DNA from: Myxococcales bacterium
Lineage (GTDB): Bacteria > Myxococcota_A > Polyangia > Palsa-1104 > JAEUJZ01
Assembly (NCBI GenBank): GCA_016794505.1
Contig: JAEUJZ010000145.1
Location: 1-64,000, forward strand
Direction: 5' to 3'
Length of the DNA: 64,000 nucleotides
Position 1 is the stretch's first letter, and every line of letters starts with the position of its first letter. Shown piece after piece: positions 25,569 through 35,085 of the stretch. The notes beneath the pieces are model-generated. The model was not told the DNA's origin and did not search any database. It saw nothing but the letters and a program-made list of their open reading frames with translations. The translations under genes and the position numbers were made by a program.

Positions 25569-26336
25569 TTACAGGGTCTGTGAGCCTTCGTTCGCTGCCT
25601 TGGCGTTGACCTCGGTCTCAGCCATGGCCCCATTCTCTTTGCCCGAAACAGGCGAGCTGTCCGACTCTCTCGCCGAGCCGCGAGGCGTCTCGCCTTTGCC
25701 GCGCCCGGACGTTCCGTGCTCGCGCAGAAGCTCGACGAATTCCTCGACGGAAAGCCGCAGCTCAACATTCGTGCGCGACAGCCGAGCCTGGAAGTAGTTG
25801 AAGAACAACAAGGCGACGACCGCCACGCCAATACCCACGGCGGTTGAGATCAAGGCCTCGGCAATTCCCGGCCCGACGACCTCGATGCCCGCTTGCTTGC
25901 TGCGACCAATGGCCTCGAACGCGGCCATGATGCCGACGACGGTGCCAAACAACCCAACAAATGGAGTGGTGGCGCCGACGGTACCCAAGACCCACAGCGG
26001 CCCGCGCATGCCCAGCGCAACCCGCTGACGCTCACGGTCCACGGCGGCCGCCATCACTTCGGGCGAGCTACGCCCCATGCGCTCGAAGCCGACCAGCATG
26101 ACATCGGCCAGCGGCGACTTGCTGCGCTCGCATGCGACCCGCGCTTCGGCCAAGGCTCCCCGATACAGGCAGCGCTTCACCGACTCGGAAAGGGCGCGCA
26201 TGCGATCCGTAAAGCTCCACAAATAGATCGCCCGCTCGATGGCCACCGCCAAGGCAACCACCGAGCACAACAGCATGGCAGCGAGGGTAAATCCCCCCGC
26301 TTTCAGCAACGACGTGAGGTTGGCAAACATGGACAT
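25569..26336 (-). CDS. exbB: ExbB/TolQ/MotA family proton channel protein
   Basis: A 255-residue inner-membrane protein of the MotA/TolQ/ExbB family. An N-terminal helix (LAAMLLCSVVALAVAIERAI) is followed by a cytosolic region and the conserved pair of helices: LWVLGTVGATTPFVGLFGTV and then ALISTAVGIGVAVVALLFFN with FQARL. The family core PLLGLLGTVxGMxxAF appears as PFVGLFGTVVGIMAAF. A 45-residue charged C-terminal tail (GKGETPRGSARESDSSPVSG) is longer than usual. Start is ATG 26336 or the second ATG six bases in. It forms an operon with exbD. Confidence 0.92.
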   Translation of the reverse strand: MSMFANLTSLLKAGGFTLAAMLLCSVVALAVAIERAIYLWSFTDRMRALSESVKRCLYRGALAEARVACERSKSPLADVMLVGFERMGRSSPEVMAAAVDRERQRVALGMRGPLWVLGTVGATTPFVGLFGTVVGIMAAFEAIGRSKQAGIEVVGPGIAEALISTAVGIGVAVVALLFFNYFQARLSRTNVELRLSVEEFVELLREHGTSGRGKGETPRGSARESDSSPVSGKENGAMAETEVNAKAANEGSQTL

Positions 26337-26653
26337 TGAGAAGCTTACCTCGTATCCGCGCTTTGCGGGATGCGGCTGAACGTACGGACTGCGATCTTGG
26401 GGTCCATGGGATGGTTCGCTGCGGCTGCTTCCATCCAGTGCGGTGCCCCACGCACCGGTACGAGCGCAGAAAATAACGATGGGTCAGCCTTGTTGCTTCC
26501 ACCGCGAAAGCACAAAACGAATCGTGATAAAGTAGACGCGAAGATCTGCCCTGCGGCATCGTGGCTCTATCAGGACGGCAGACTCGACCGCGTCCGCAAG
26601 GCCGCCAGGGGTTGGCCAAAAAGCAGAGCAGCACCGCCGCTGTAGAGGTAACG
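26337..26653. other. Divergent intergenic region (317 bases)
   Basis: This lies between exbB (leftward) and the ferredoxin fusion (rightward). A 91-codon rightward frame at 26370-26645 starts with a weakly signal-like sequence (ILGSMGWFAAAASIQCGAP) and could be a small lipoprotein, but its second half is low-complexity and no clear ribosome site precedes it. I do not call it. No dyad sites or terminator hairpins were found. Confidence 0.35.
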
Positions 26654-29600
26654 ATGTCTGTGCGCCCTCCGGCTCCGCCTAGCGGTGGGTCGGGTTCAAA
26701 CAATCCAAAGCCAGCACCGCCTCGCCCCGCGCCGCCACCACCACCGCCCCGCGCGCCCAGTGCGGCGGCAGCCAAGCCGTCTTTGGGCACCTTGGCCGGC
26801 GATGACGACGACGATCGGCCCCCGCCTCCGAAGCCGATTCGTGCCACCAACCAGTTCAAGGCGGTCTCGCTGACGCCTCCGCCAGCGCCGGCCCCGGCAG
26901 CCCCACAGCGCCCTGCATCCAGCGCGCTCTCGGGACGAACCATCGCTGCGCCGCCGCCCCAGCCTGCACCGCCCCCGGCGAGCCCCCCTGGACTTGGCGA
27001 ATCGACGGTGATGATGGCCACGCCGCCGATTCCGTCCCCCCCTGGAACCGGCGAGGCGACGGTTCAATTCAGCACGGCAAACTTGGGTAGCTATGCTTCT
27101 GCCGCCTCGGGCGGCGGCCTTCCCGGCGTGGGAGGCATGCCCACCACCCCGCAGCGTCCAAGCATCGACATCCCAGTCCTTCGCGGTCCGTCGTATGGCG
27201 CGCAGGCCGAAGCAACGCGGATGCTCGACATCCCGGTCCGCGCTGCGGCAGCGCCCGTGCCGAACAACGAATCGACGCGGATGATGGACGGAATCAACGT
27301 CGCATCCCTGCTGGCCGGAGTCGCCAACCAAGGCGTCGGCGAGTCGACGATGACGACCGAAAAGAGTGGCGTCGTCGACGGGAAGGGCAACCGCAAGAAG
27401 CCCGTTTCAGACGTCAAAGCGCGCAGCAAGGCCAAGGTCACGCCGATCGATCCAGGCCGCCTGCTGGTGCAGCAAGAAGCCGCCGAGCAGAAACGCTCGG
27501 AAGCGACCATGATGGGCTCGCTCGACAAGTTTCTGCAGCAGCCGAGCGCACCCAAAAGGCCGGGACTCGACGAAGATCTGCCCACGGAAGGCACGATCGT
27601 CGGCAAGTTCCTAGGCTTCTTCGGCGCGACGGCCACCGCGGCTGCGGGCCCGGCTGCTCCCGTCGGAAAAGATCCGGTCGAAGAGACGTGGGAAGCCGTG
27701 CGCGAAGCGCCGCTGCTCAACGGCCTGAATCCGCAGTTCATCACCGATGCCATCAAGGCTGGCGATCTCAAGCTGGTTCGCTCGGGACGCGACCTGCTGC
27801 TCGACACCAACGGCCGGGCGCTGCTGATTATCGAGGGCCAAGCCGCGATGGCTCGCTTTAATGCCGAGGCTCTCGATCGCGAGCGCCGCGCCCAAGCCAG
27901 CTACAAAGCCGGCGACAAAAAAGCCGAAAAGCGCGAGATGAAGCGACGCCAGGAAGTCGGGCCGCTCATCCGCATGTGCGAGACCAATCTGGGGCTGTTT
28001 ACCGAGGGTGATCTGATCACACTCGACACGCGAAGCCCCGATGCGGCCAACGTCGCGGTCTATTCGATCACGCCGGTCCGCCTGCTGAGTGTCTCGATGG
28101 GGCGGCTAGAAAGCTGGCGTCGCACGTATCAGTTCTTTGGCGATCGTCTGCGACGAGCCACCGACGCAGCGCGCAGCCGCTTGAACGCCAACACGGGCGC
28201 CCGCTCGCTGGTGGCCGACTTCTTTGTTCGCCACGGCTTGTCGGTGGCGATGTCGCTGCGCGTTCGCGAGCTAGACAAGTGCATCGAGTGTTACGAGTGT
28301 GAAAAAGCCTGCGAGGCGCGCTACGGCGTCAAGCGCCTTTCGCTCAACGGCAAGGTGCTCGGCGCGCTCGACTTTGTCGACTGCTGTCACACCTGCGTCG
28401 ACCAGCGCTGCATCGACCCCTGCGCGTATGACGCGATCAAGTTCGACGACGACAAAAAAGAAGTCGTGATCTTGGAAGACGCGTGCATCGGCTGCTCGCT
28501 ATGCGCGCTCGCGTGCCCGTACGACGCCATCGAGATGCACGATCTCGAAGAAAAGCCGCTGCTGCAGATCCGTCTGCAGAAAGAAAACAAGCTGGGCTAC
28601 GGCGAGGGCAAGCCGCGCAAGGCCAAGCTACGCCGCATCGCCAGCAAGTGCGACCACTGCGTCAACTACGAGGACCAGGCCTGCATCAGCGCTTGCCCGA
28701 CCTCGGCGCTGCTTGAGATCCCGCCCGAGGCTGCATTCACCGAGCGCACCGACTCGATGGCCTCGGCCGCCAAGAAGGGCTTCGAGCACTCGGTGATGTT
28801 CGACGTCAACGAGATCTTCGATCCCAAGAAGTTTTACAAAGGCCTCTCGGAAGAAGACGACAAGGCCAAGAAGCAAGAGCAGCGCTTCCGCACGGGCTGG
28901 CTGTGGCTGATCTCGCTGCTCGGAACGCTTGGCTGCGTCGCTGAGATCGTCCTGCGCAAGGGCTGGCCCGATCTGTCGCTGCTGTTTTATTACCTGACCA
29001 AGTACCTGCCTGAGGATCACCCGCTGCACCTCGACCCCGAGACCGCGCTGGCCAACATCGACTTCCGTCCCGGCTCGCCGTTTGCCCTGTGGCTCGGCTA
29101 CATCGGCACGGTGATCATGTTCTCGTCGATGTTCTATTCCATCCACAAGTGGGTGCCCCAGCTAAAGAGGCTCGGCGGACAGCAGGCGATGTTCGACTAT
29201 CACGTCTGGGCCGGCACCATCGGCCCGGTGCTCGTCGGTCTGCACACGGCGGCCAAGCTCGACAACTGGGTCTCGCTGGCCATTTACGCCATGCTGGCGA
29301 CGGTGATCTCGGGTGTTATCGGGCGCTATCTATCAACAGAACTGCCTGATCTGGCTTCGCAAGCATCACTCTTGGTGATGGAATACGAGCGCAAGCTAGC
29401 CGATCTGCGCAACCGCCATGCCGGCGTCAACGTCGCGGATCGCTTCTATGCCAGCCTGAAGAAACACTACTCGCGGGTCACCGATCCGAAGCTCTCGGGT
29501 GTCGGCTCGGGCTGGATGGCGCTGCGCATGCTGCTCGTCGACGCGATCGTGCGACCGTTCCGGGCTTCGCTTTTGCGCCACCGCTTGTCGGGCATCAAAG

Positions 29601-29782
29601 ACACCAAAGCGCGCACCAAGGTCGCCTTCATCGCGTCCGAGCTTGCGCTGTTCGAGCGCCGCCGCGTCCTTTACCCCAAGATCGAGCCGATGTTCCGCGA
29701 ATGGAAGATCGTCCACATCCCCTTCGCCATCGCCCTGACCATCCTGTCGGGCATCCACATCGTCATCGAGCTTCTGCGCTAG
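26654..29782 (+). CDS. Four-cluster ferredoxin fused to a cNMP-like domain and b-type membrane domain
   Basis: A 1042-residue redox protein. Residues 1-320 are Pro/Ala-rich, with repeated short motifs of the GE(S/A)T(V/M) and (E/S)(A/S)TRM type. A domain around 360-530 resembles a degenerate cyclic-nucleotide-binding fold (NGLNPQFITDAIKAGDLKLV, LLIIEGQAAMARF) with a charged insertion. From about 543 come four [4Fe-4S] motifs: CIECYECEKAC, CCHTCVDQRCIDPC, CIGCSLCALAC and CDHCVNYEDQACISAC. The C-terminus (after about 747) has five membrane helices with histidines (HVWAG, GLHTA, VHIP, GIHIV) suited to b-type haems. ATG 26654 follows GAGG. It is probably a quinone- or haem-linked membrane electron carrier. 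Its regulation by the nucleotide-like domain is inference. Confidence 0.85.
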   Translation: MSVRPPAPPSGGSGSNNPKPAPPRPAPPPPPPRAPSAAAAKPSLGTLAGDDDDDRPPPPKPIRATNQFKAVSLTPPPAPAPAAPQRPASSALSGRTIAAPPPQPAPPPASPPGLGESTVMMATPPIPSPPGTGEATVQFSTANLGSYASAASGGGLPGVGGMPTTPQRPSIDIPVLRGPSYGAQAEATRMLDIPVRAAAAPVPNNESTRMMDGINVASLLAGVANQGVGESTMTTEKSGVVDGKGNRKKPVSDVKARSKAKVTPIDPGRLLVQQEAAEQKRSEATMMGSLDKFLQQPSAPKRPGLDEDLPTEGTIVGKFLGFFGATATAAAGPAAPVGKDPVEETWEAVREAPLLNGLNPQFITDAIKAGDLKLVRSGRDLLLDTNGRALLIIEGQAAMARFNAEALDRERRAQASYKAGDKKAEKREMKRRQEVGPLIRMCETNLGLFTEGDLITLDTRSPDAANVAVYSITPVRLLSVSMGRLESWRRTYQFFGDRLRRATDAARSRLNANTGARSLVADFFVRHGLSVAMSLRVRELDKCIECYECEKACEARYGVKRLSLNGKVLGALDFVDCCHTCVDQRCIDPCAYDAIKFDDDKKEVVILEDACIGCSLCALACPYDAIEMHDLEEKPLLQIRLQKENKLGYGEGKPRKAKLRRIASKCDHCVNYEDQACISACPTSALLEIPPEAAFTERTDSMASAAKKGFEHSVMFDVNEIFDPKKFYKGLSEEDDKAKKQEQRFRTGWLWLISLLGTLGCVAEIVLRKGWPDLSLLFYYLTKYLPEDHPLHLDPETALANIDFRPGSPFALWLGYIGTVIMFSSMFYSIHKWVPQLKRLGGQQAMFDYHVWAGTIGPVLVGLHTAAKLDNWVSLAIYAMLATVISGVIGRYLSTELPDLASQASLLVMEYERKLADLRNRHAGVNVADRFYASLKKHYSRVTDPKLSGVGSGWMALRMLLVDAIVRPFRASLLRHRLSGIKDTKARTKVAFIASELALFERRRVLYPKIEPMFREWKIVHIPFAIALTILSGIHIVIELLR

Positions 29783-29814
29783 CCGAAACACCCGACTCTC
29801 GATCTCGCGATGCG

Positions 29815-30363
29815 CTAGCTCAGGCTGGCGGCGCGGCACAGCGGCGGGCAGGCTTCGCCGTTGGGGCGCTCTTCGCGATAGCTCTGCACCGTCGCGGCGA
29901 AGTCCACTTTGGTCGCGCCGCTCTTCGTCTCGATCACGCGGATCGAAAAGCGGTCGCCCGGCTGATAGTCCTCTCCAGGCCCCTCAAACACGACGCTCAG
30001 CACATAGTCTAAAGACGGCGGCGACGTCGCAGAGCGCAAGCGAGCGCTCGCCTGGATCGGACCGACGAAGCGAACGCCAAACTCGCTGGTATCCAGCACC
30101 CGCCAGAAGGCTCCGCTGGCGCAGACCTCGCGATGACAGAGCGTGATCGTATAGCCCACGATCTCGTCGATCTGCGTTACGCGAAGCGGCGTCGTGTACG
30201 CGATCTCGCTGTCGCAGCGAGCCTCGCCACACGACGGCACCGAGACGGGATCTTGGGGCAGCGAGATGCCGCCTCCGAAGCCACACGACAGCGATCCGCA
30301 CAAAACCCAAAGGCCTATGCACTGATGCCGGCCGAGTCGGCGCAACCCCATCGCCTGCGTCAT
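29815..30363 (-). CDS. Small lipoprotein coupled to the copper ATPase
   Basis: A 182-residue protein with signal peptide and lipobox-like end (CIGLWVLCGSLSCGFGG), predicted to be lipidated. It has three cysteine pairs or clusters (SCGEARCDS, CHREVCASG, CPPLC) and beta-rich stretches (VLSVVFEGPGEDYQPGDRFS), suggesting a small extracytoplasmic Ig-like or beta-sandwich domain. ATG 30363 overlaps the stop of the P-type ATPase gene in ATGA, so it is translated with it. The cysteine and histidine residues and linkage to CopA make a metal-handling role possible, but no known copper chaperone motif is seen. Confidence 0.72.
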   Translation of the reverse strand: MTQAMGLRRLGRHQCIGLWVLCGSLSCGFGGGISLPQDPVSVPSCGEARCDSEIAYTTPLRVTQIDEIVGYTITLCHREVCASGAFWRVLDTSEFGVRFVGPIQASARLRSATSPPSLDYVLSVVFEGPGEDYQPGDRFSIRVIETKSGATKVDFAATVQSYREERPNGEACPPLCRAASLS

Positions 30364-32879
30364 GGCGTGTCCTCGGTCAGACGCACGCTGCGCAGACGCA
30401 AGGCGTTGCTGATCACGCACAGCGAGCTAAGGCTCATCGCGGCGCTGGCCAGCATCGGACCCGGCAGCACCCCGAGCAGCGGATACAGCGCCCCGCCCGC
30501 GATCGGCACGCCCAGCGCGTTGTACAGAAACGCGAACCACAGATTCTGGCGGATGTTGCCCAGCGTCGCCTGGCTCAATCGACGAGCCCGCAGCACGCCG
30601 GCCAGATCACCGCCCAGCAGCACCAGACCCGCTGCGTGCATGGCGACATCCGTGCCGCTGCCCATGGCGATGCCGACATCTGCGACCGACAGCGCCAGCG
30701 CATCGTTGATGCCGTCCCCGGCCATCGCGACGCGGTGCCCCTCGGCCTGAAGCCGCTTGACTAGCGCCGCCTTGTCCGTCGGGGACTGACCGCCATGGAC
30801 CGCTGTGTCCGGCAGATCCAGTTCACGCGCCAGCGCAGCGACGGCGGCCCGGCTGTCCCCGCTGGCCACGACCACACGCAGCCCGGCCCGCGACAGCGCC
30901 TTGAGCACTCCGCGCGAGCTGTCTTTCAGCGGATCCTGAAGCGCCAGCACGCCCGAAAGCGCATCCCCCCGAGCCACAAAGACACAGGTGCGCGCCGCCG
31001 CCTGCCATGCAGAGACGACGGCCGCAGCCGGCGACAGATCGATCCCTTCGCTCTTTAGGTACTCGGCGCTGCCCATTCGACAGAGCGATCCCTGCACCAG
31101 GCCGCGCAGGCCACGGCCCGGCACCGCTTGAACGTCCGTCGCAGGCGTCGACTGCACGCCACGCTCATGGGCCGCCTTCTGAACAGCCCGTGACAGCGGA
31201 TGCTCGCTGCCGCTGGCCAACGACGCAGCCAGCGACAAAAGCGCCGCCTCAGCGCCGCCTGCACTCGGCTCGCTGGCCACGGAAAAAAGCTCAACCACCT
31301 GCGGCTTGCCTTGGGTCAGCGTTCCGGTCTTGTCAAAGACCAGCGTGTCGACGGTCGCCAAGCGCTCTAGGGCTTCGGCGTTGCGCACCAAGACCCCCGC
31401 CCGCGCCCCTCGGCCACTGGCCACCGCGATCGACATCGGCGTCGCCAGACCCAGCGCGCAAGGACAGGCCACAATCAGCACCGACACCGCCGAAAAGACC
31501 GCCATGCCCAGCCGCCCAAGAGGCATCCCGGATCCAAAGGCCAGCCACGCCAGCGCCGCGATCAGCGCCGCGGCCACGACGGCCGGCACGAAGACCGCCG
31601 ACGCGCGATCGGCCACGCGCTGGATGGGCGCGCGGCTGCGCTGGGCCTGCGCGACCTGAAGCGCGATCTGCTGCAGCAGCGTCTGGCTGCCGACGCGCAG
31701 AGCCTGGACGATCAGGCTGCCGTTGCCGTTCACCGTGCCAGCATGCACGCGATCGCCCGGCCGCCGCGTCGCCGGCATGGGCTCGCCGGTCAGCATCGAT
31801 TCGTCGAGCGCACTCTCGCCCTGCTCGATGACACCGTCGACGGGTACTTTCTGACCGGGGAGCACGCGCAGGCGATCGCCGGGCACCAGCGCCGCCAGAT
31901 CGACCTCGTGCTCGCGGCCCTCGGCGTCGATGCGGCGGGCCTGTCGCGGCTGCAGGCCCAAGAGCGCGCGAATCGCGTCGCCAGTCCGCTGCCGCGCCCG
32001 TAGCTCAAGCACCTGCCCCAGCAGCACCAGCGTCGTGATCACCGCCGCGGACTCAAAGTAAAGCGGCGCGTGACCGCCAGGTTCCGACGACGCGAGCCGC
32101 GCCGACAGCCCCGGTACCAGCAGAAACGCCAGGCTGAACACAAAGGCCGCAAGCGTCCCCAGAAAGATCAGCGTGAACATGTTCAAGTTGCGCGTGCGCA
32201 GCGACGCCACGCCGCGCTGCCACAGCGGCCAGCCCGCCCACAGCACCAGCGCCGTCAAGACCGCCTGCAGCGGACCGCTTTCGTGTGCCAAGAAGGCCGG
32301 GACCTGCCGGAACAGCGACGGAAACCACATCGGCCCCATGGCCATCGCCAGCACCAGGGCGGCCAGCGGCGCCGACAGCACGAAGCGACGCGTCATGGCG
32401 AATAGCTCGGGATCGCTGGACGCGGATCCTTCGGCCAGCGACGGGACCTGCGGCTCTAGGGCCATGCCGCAGACGGGACAGGGAACGGGCTTGGTCTCGC
32501 GCACTTCTGGGCACATGGGGCAGACATAGACCGTGCCCTCGGGACCGGCAGTCGACACGCCTGGCGTCGTCGCGCCCGCTACCGCAGCCGATCCGCTGGG
32601 CGACGGCGCTGCCGCTGGACTCGGGGCCGCTGGGCGGGCCGGGCGCGGCGGCGGCGGCGACGCAAGATAGTGCTCGGGGTCCGCAGAAAACTTGGCACAG
32701 CAGCGCGGATTGCAGAAGTAGTACGTCGTGCCGCGATACGAAAACGTGCCCCCCTTGGGAGCCTGCGTGCTCACCGACATGCCACAGATCGGATCGATCG
32801 CCGTCGCTGAACTGGAAACGGAAGCAGCGCCAGCGGACACGGGAACCGCAGGGCTGCCAGAGTGCGTCTCGGAAGACAT
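30360..32879 (-). CDS. copA: Copper-type P1B ATPase with YHS and heavy-metal-binding domains
   Basis: An 839-residue heavy-metal-exporting ATPase. An N-terminal YHS domain (DPICGMSV...YYFCNPRCCAKF) is followed by a Pro/Ala linker and a short metal-binding domain with CPMCPE and CPVCGMAL (about 120-140). The membrane part has CPCALG at about residue 471, then phosphorylation motif DKTGTLTQGK near 512, HPLSRAV, and hinge GDGINDALAL. Copper-type C-terminal helix signatures are FLYNALGVPIAGG and MSLSSLCVISNALRL. Most relatives read GDGINDAPAL; here P is L. No CxxC HMA domain is present, the YHS domain replacing it. It forms an operon with a lipoprotein gene. Confidence 0.95.
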   Translation of the reverse strand: MSSETHSGSPAVPVSAGAASVSSSATAIDPICGMSVSTQAPKGGTFSYRGTTYYFCNPRCCAKFSADPEHYLASPPPPRPARPAAPSPAAAPSPSGSAAVAGATTPGVSTAGPEGTVYVCPMCPEVRETKPVPCPVCGMALEPQVPSLAEGSASSDPELFAMTRRFVLSAPLAALVLAMAMGPMWFPSLFRQVPAFLAHESGPLQAVLTALVLWAGWPLWQRGVASLRTRNLNMFTLIFLGTLAAFVFSLAFLLVPGLSARLASSEPGGHAPLYFESAAVITTLVLLGQVLELRARQRTGDAIRALLGLQPRQARRIDAEGREHEVDLAALVPGDRLRVLPGQKVPVDGVIEQGESALDESMLTGEPMPATRRPGDRVHAGTVNGNGSLIVQALRVGSQTLLQQIALQVAQAQRSRAPIQRVADRASAVFVPAVVAAALIAALAWLAFGSGMPLGRLGMAVFSAVSVLIVACPCALGLATPMSIAVASGRGARAGVLVRNAEALERLATVDTLVFDKTGTLTQGKPQVVELFSVASEPSAGGAEAALLSLAASLASGSEHPLSRAVQKAAHERGVQSTPATDVQAVPGRGLRGLVQGSLCRMGSAEYLKSEGIDLSPAAAVVSAWQAAARTCVFVARGDALSGVLALQDPLKDSSRGVLKALSRAGLRVVVASGDSRAAVAALARELDLPDTAVHGGQSPTDKAALVKRLQAEGHRVAMAGDGINDALALSVADVGIAMGSGTDVAMHAAGLVLLGGDLAGVLRARRLSQATLGNIRQNLWFAFLYNALGVPIAGGALYPLLGVLPGPMLASAAMSLSSLCVISNALRLRSVRLTEDTP

Positions 32880-33048
32880 GGCTCTAACCTAAACACACCC
32901 TCGGATGGAGCCCAGCCCAATTCCCATTCCGGCCGCGGACACGTCCCGATGTGCCTGAAGGTCGGCGCCGGTTGCGCGGCGCGCAACGACGCACAAGCGA
33001 CGCATCCAAGCCCCTGCTTTTGATATCCTGGACAGGAGTTACTCTCTC

Positions 33049-33501
33049 ATGGCGAATCGACCTCCCTCGTCAGGCCAGCCCGGTAGCAAGGGCCCGCGAT
33101 CCATCGAATCGGTCAGCAAAACAGGGCCCGTCGCCGCCTCGTCCGCGGTGGATGCGGCCCAGGGTGTCGCTGGCGTGGACGCCACAGCCCGCGTCGATGC
33201 GGTGACCGCAGCGCCGGCCGTGGCGGCTGCGACAGCGGTGGCGGCGGCGCAGAAAGTGGCGGGCAGCGACCGGGTACAGGCCGTCATCGACAAGCTGCGC
33301 CGCGGCACCATGACCCCGACGCAGGCCGTGCAAGAGCTGATCGACGATGTCGTGCAGCGCAGCCTGCCGGGGGCCAGCCCAGACTCGCCCTTGGTCAAGC
33401 AGCTTCGGGCGCTCTTGCAGTCGTACGCCCAAGACGACCCGTATCTGGCCAGCCGCATTGAGAGGCTCGACCCGCCATCTAGCCCCGGATCGGGACAATG
33501 A
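33049..33501 (+). CDS. Small Ala/Val-rich protein, function unknown
   Basis: A 150-residue soluble protein. The first 75 residues are low-complexity, rich in Ala, Val and Ser (AVDAAQGVAGVDATARVDAV). The rest forms a compact predicted helical segment, VQAVIDKLRRGTMTPTQAVQ to LLQSYAQDDPYLASRIERL. No signal peptide is present. AGGAG stands upstream of the ATG. Its stop overlaps the start of the PEGA gene in ATGA, so the two are coupled. The family is not recognised. Confidence 0.65.
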   Translation: MANRPPSSGQPGSKGPRSIESVSKTGPVAASSAVDAAQGVAGVDATARVDAVTAAPAVAAATAVAAAQKVAGSDRVQAVIDKLRRGTMTPTQAVQELIDDVVQRSLPGASPDSPLVKQLRALLQSYAQDDPYLASRIERLDPPSSPGSGQ

Positions 33502-34919
33502 CGATGCATGCACTCCGTGAGGGCACGCACTCGGCAGTCCGCGCACCGTCGAGATGCAGCCCACCTGAGTCCAGCTTTGGGATGCCGCGACGGCATGCGC
33601 GGTTTGGCTGGGGCCTGGTCCTGGGCGCGATTCTCGGCGCGATCCTAGGTAGCCTGCCCGGCCTGGCCAGCGCGGATGCAGCGGCGCCTGCAGGAGGCTC
33701 GGCCGCGACGAAAGCGCGGCGTCTGCGGGTGACCATCGCCACGCTGCCCAGCCCCGGTGTCAGCGAAGATGTGCAGGTAGCCATCCAGCGCGAGCTGGGC
33801 GAGGGGCTGCGCAAGAACAGCCACCTGGACATGAAGGACCTCGACGTACGCTTGGCCGAGTTCGCGCAAGAGATGCCGTTTGATCAGGTCGAGCTAGCCC
33901 GCACGACGCTGCAGAAGGGACGCGAGGCGCTGTTTAAGATGGAGATCGACAGCGCCATCCTGCAGCTAGCCGACGCCGTCGACCAGTTGATTGCCGTCCT
34001 GCCGTACATCAAAAAGCAAGAGCTGGCCGACGCCATGATGGCGGTGGCCGTGGCGCAGTTCCAAAAAGGCAAGACACAAGCCATGCAGCAGGCGCTCAGG
34101 CGGCTGTTCGTCTGGCGACCAACGTACACGGCGGATCCAACGCAGGTGCCGCCCCAGATGACCGAGGCGGTCGAAGCCGCGCACCACGAAGTCAGCCAGC
34201 TTGCGCGAGCCGATCTGCAGGTGTCGTCCGAGCCGAGCGGAGCGCAGGTCTTTGTCGACGGGGACTATATCGGCGTCGCGCCCATTTCAGTGCCGGGCCT
34301 GGCGGTTGGCGAGCACTATGTGACGCTCCGAAAGCTGGGCTATAAGCGCGGCCTGCGCGTGGCCCAGGTCAAGGCCAATAGCGGCGCATCAGTCGTCGGC
34401 AAATTGATGCGATCCGAAAAGTACTTGCTGGTGGAACAAGCCGTGGTCAAGGTCGCGCCTCAGATGGGAAAGAGCCCCATCGACAGCGTCGTCGACAACC
34501 TGCGCGAGACGCTGTTTCTGGATCAGACGCTGTTCGTCCAGCTGCGCAAGCAAGCCGGCGAAGACGTCGAGCTGTCGGCGCACCTGTACGATTTGCGCTC
34601 GCGTCAGCTCATCAGCAAGCAGGTCTCGACGGTGAGGGTGCAGGCTGGCGTGCCACAGGCAGGTGTCTTGGCCAGCGTCGCCGAGGAGCTGTACCGAGGC
34701 ATCGACTATGACGCAGGCCTGCGCGCTCCCGTCGATGCGCCGCCGCCACCACCGGTTGAAGCGCGCCCGCTGTACAAGCGCTGGTGGTTCTGGACCGCCA
34801 TCGGAGTCATCGCCGCCGGCACGGCTACGGCGGTGGTGATCGCCGCCACGCAGCGCAGCGCGAGCTGTCCAAGTGACCACGTCTGCACCGGCTCGATCGG
34901 CCTAGCGCTGTCGTACTGA
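33498..34919 (+). CDS. PEGA-domain membrane protein
   Basis: Up to 473 residues. A hydrophobic export or anchor segment (GLVLGAILGAILGSLPGLAS) follows a basic stretch. The start at 33498 rests on the four-base overlap with the upstream gene; ATG 33582 (MPRRHARFGWG) gives a more standard signal peptide. A helical region (100-220) has TPR-like content, then a PEGA domain (about 235-300: LQVSSEPSGAQVFVDGDYIG, VPGLAVGEHYVTLRKLGYK). Near the C-terminus a Pro-rich run precedes a second membrane helix (WWFWTAIGVIAAGTATAVVI). PEGA proteins are common myxobacterial surface or envelope components; the specific job is unknown. Confidence 0.8.
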   Translation: MTMHALREGTHSAVRAPSRCSPPESSFGMPRRHARFGWGLVLGAILGAILGSLPGLASADAAAPAGGSAATKARRLRVTIATLPSPGVSEDVQVAIQRELGEGLRKNSHLDMKDLDVRLAEFAQEMPFDQVELARTTLQKGREALFKMEIDSAILQLADAVDQLIAVLPYIKKQELADAMMAVAVAQFQKGKTQAMQQALRRLFVWRPTYTADPTQVPPQMTEAVEAAHHEVSQLARADLQVSSEPSGAQVFVDGDYIGVAPISVPGLAVGEHYVTLRKLGYKRGLRVAQVKANSGASVVGKLMRSEKYLLVEQAVVKVAPQMGKSPIDSVVDNLRETLFLDQTLFVQLRKQAGEDVELSAHLYDLRSRQLISKQVSTVRVQAGVPQAGVLASVAEELYRGIDYDAGLRAPVDAPPPPPVEARPLYKRWWFWTAIGVIAAGTATAVVIAATQRSASCPSDHVCTGSIGLALSY

Positions 34920-35085
34920 GCCGGGGGCGCTCTTCTTTGCACGGGGAGCGCTCCCACTCGCTCCGTTGTCGCCGCTTTTTTCACGGGGAGGCGATACCCT
35001 TTCAACGAGGAACCCCCCCGCGCGATGGCGGATCGCTCGCCGGGGCGGGGATTCCAGCTTGCGGTGATGCATACAGAGGTATCCC

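Noticed and set aside
26370..26645. Small rightward lipoprotein gene
   Set aside because: Weak signal-like start, no ribosome site, low-complexity second half.
34944..34955. Palindrome GGGAGCGCTCCC after the PEGA gene as a terminator
   Set aside because: No T-run follows it closely, and such GC palindromes are expected by chance here.
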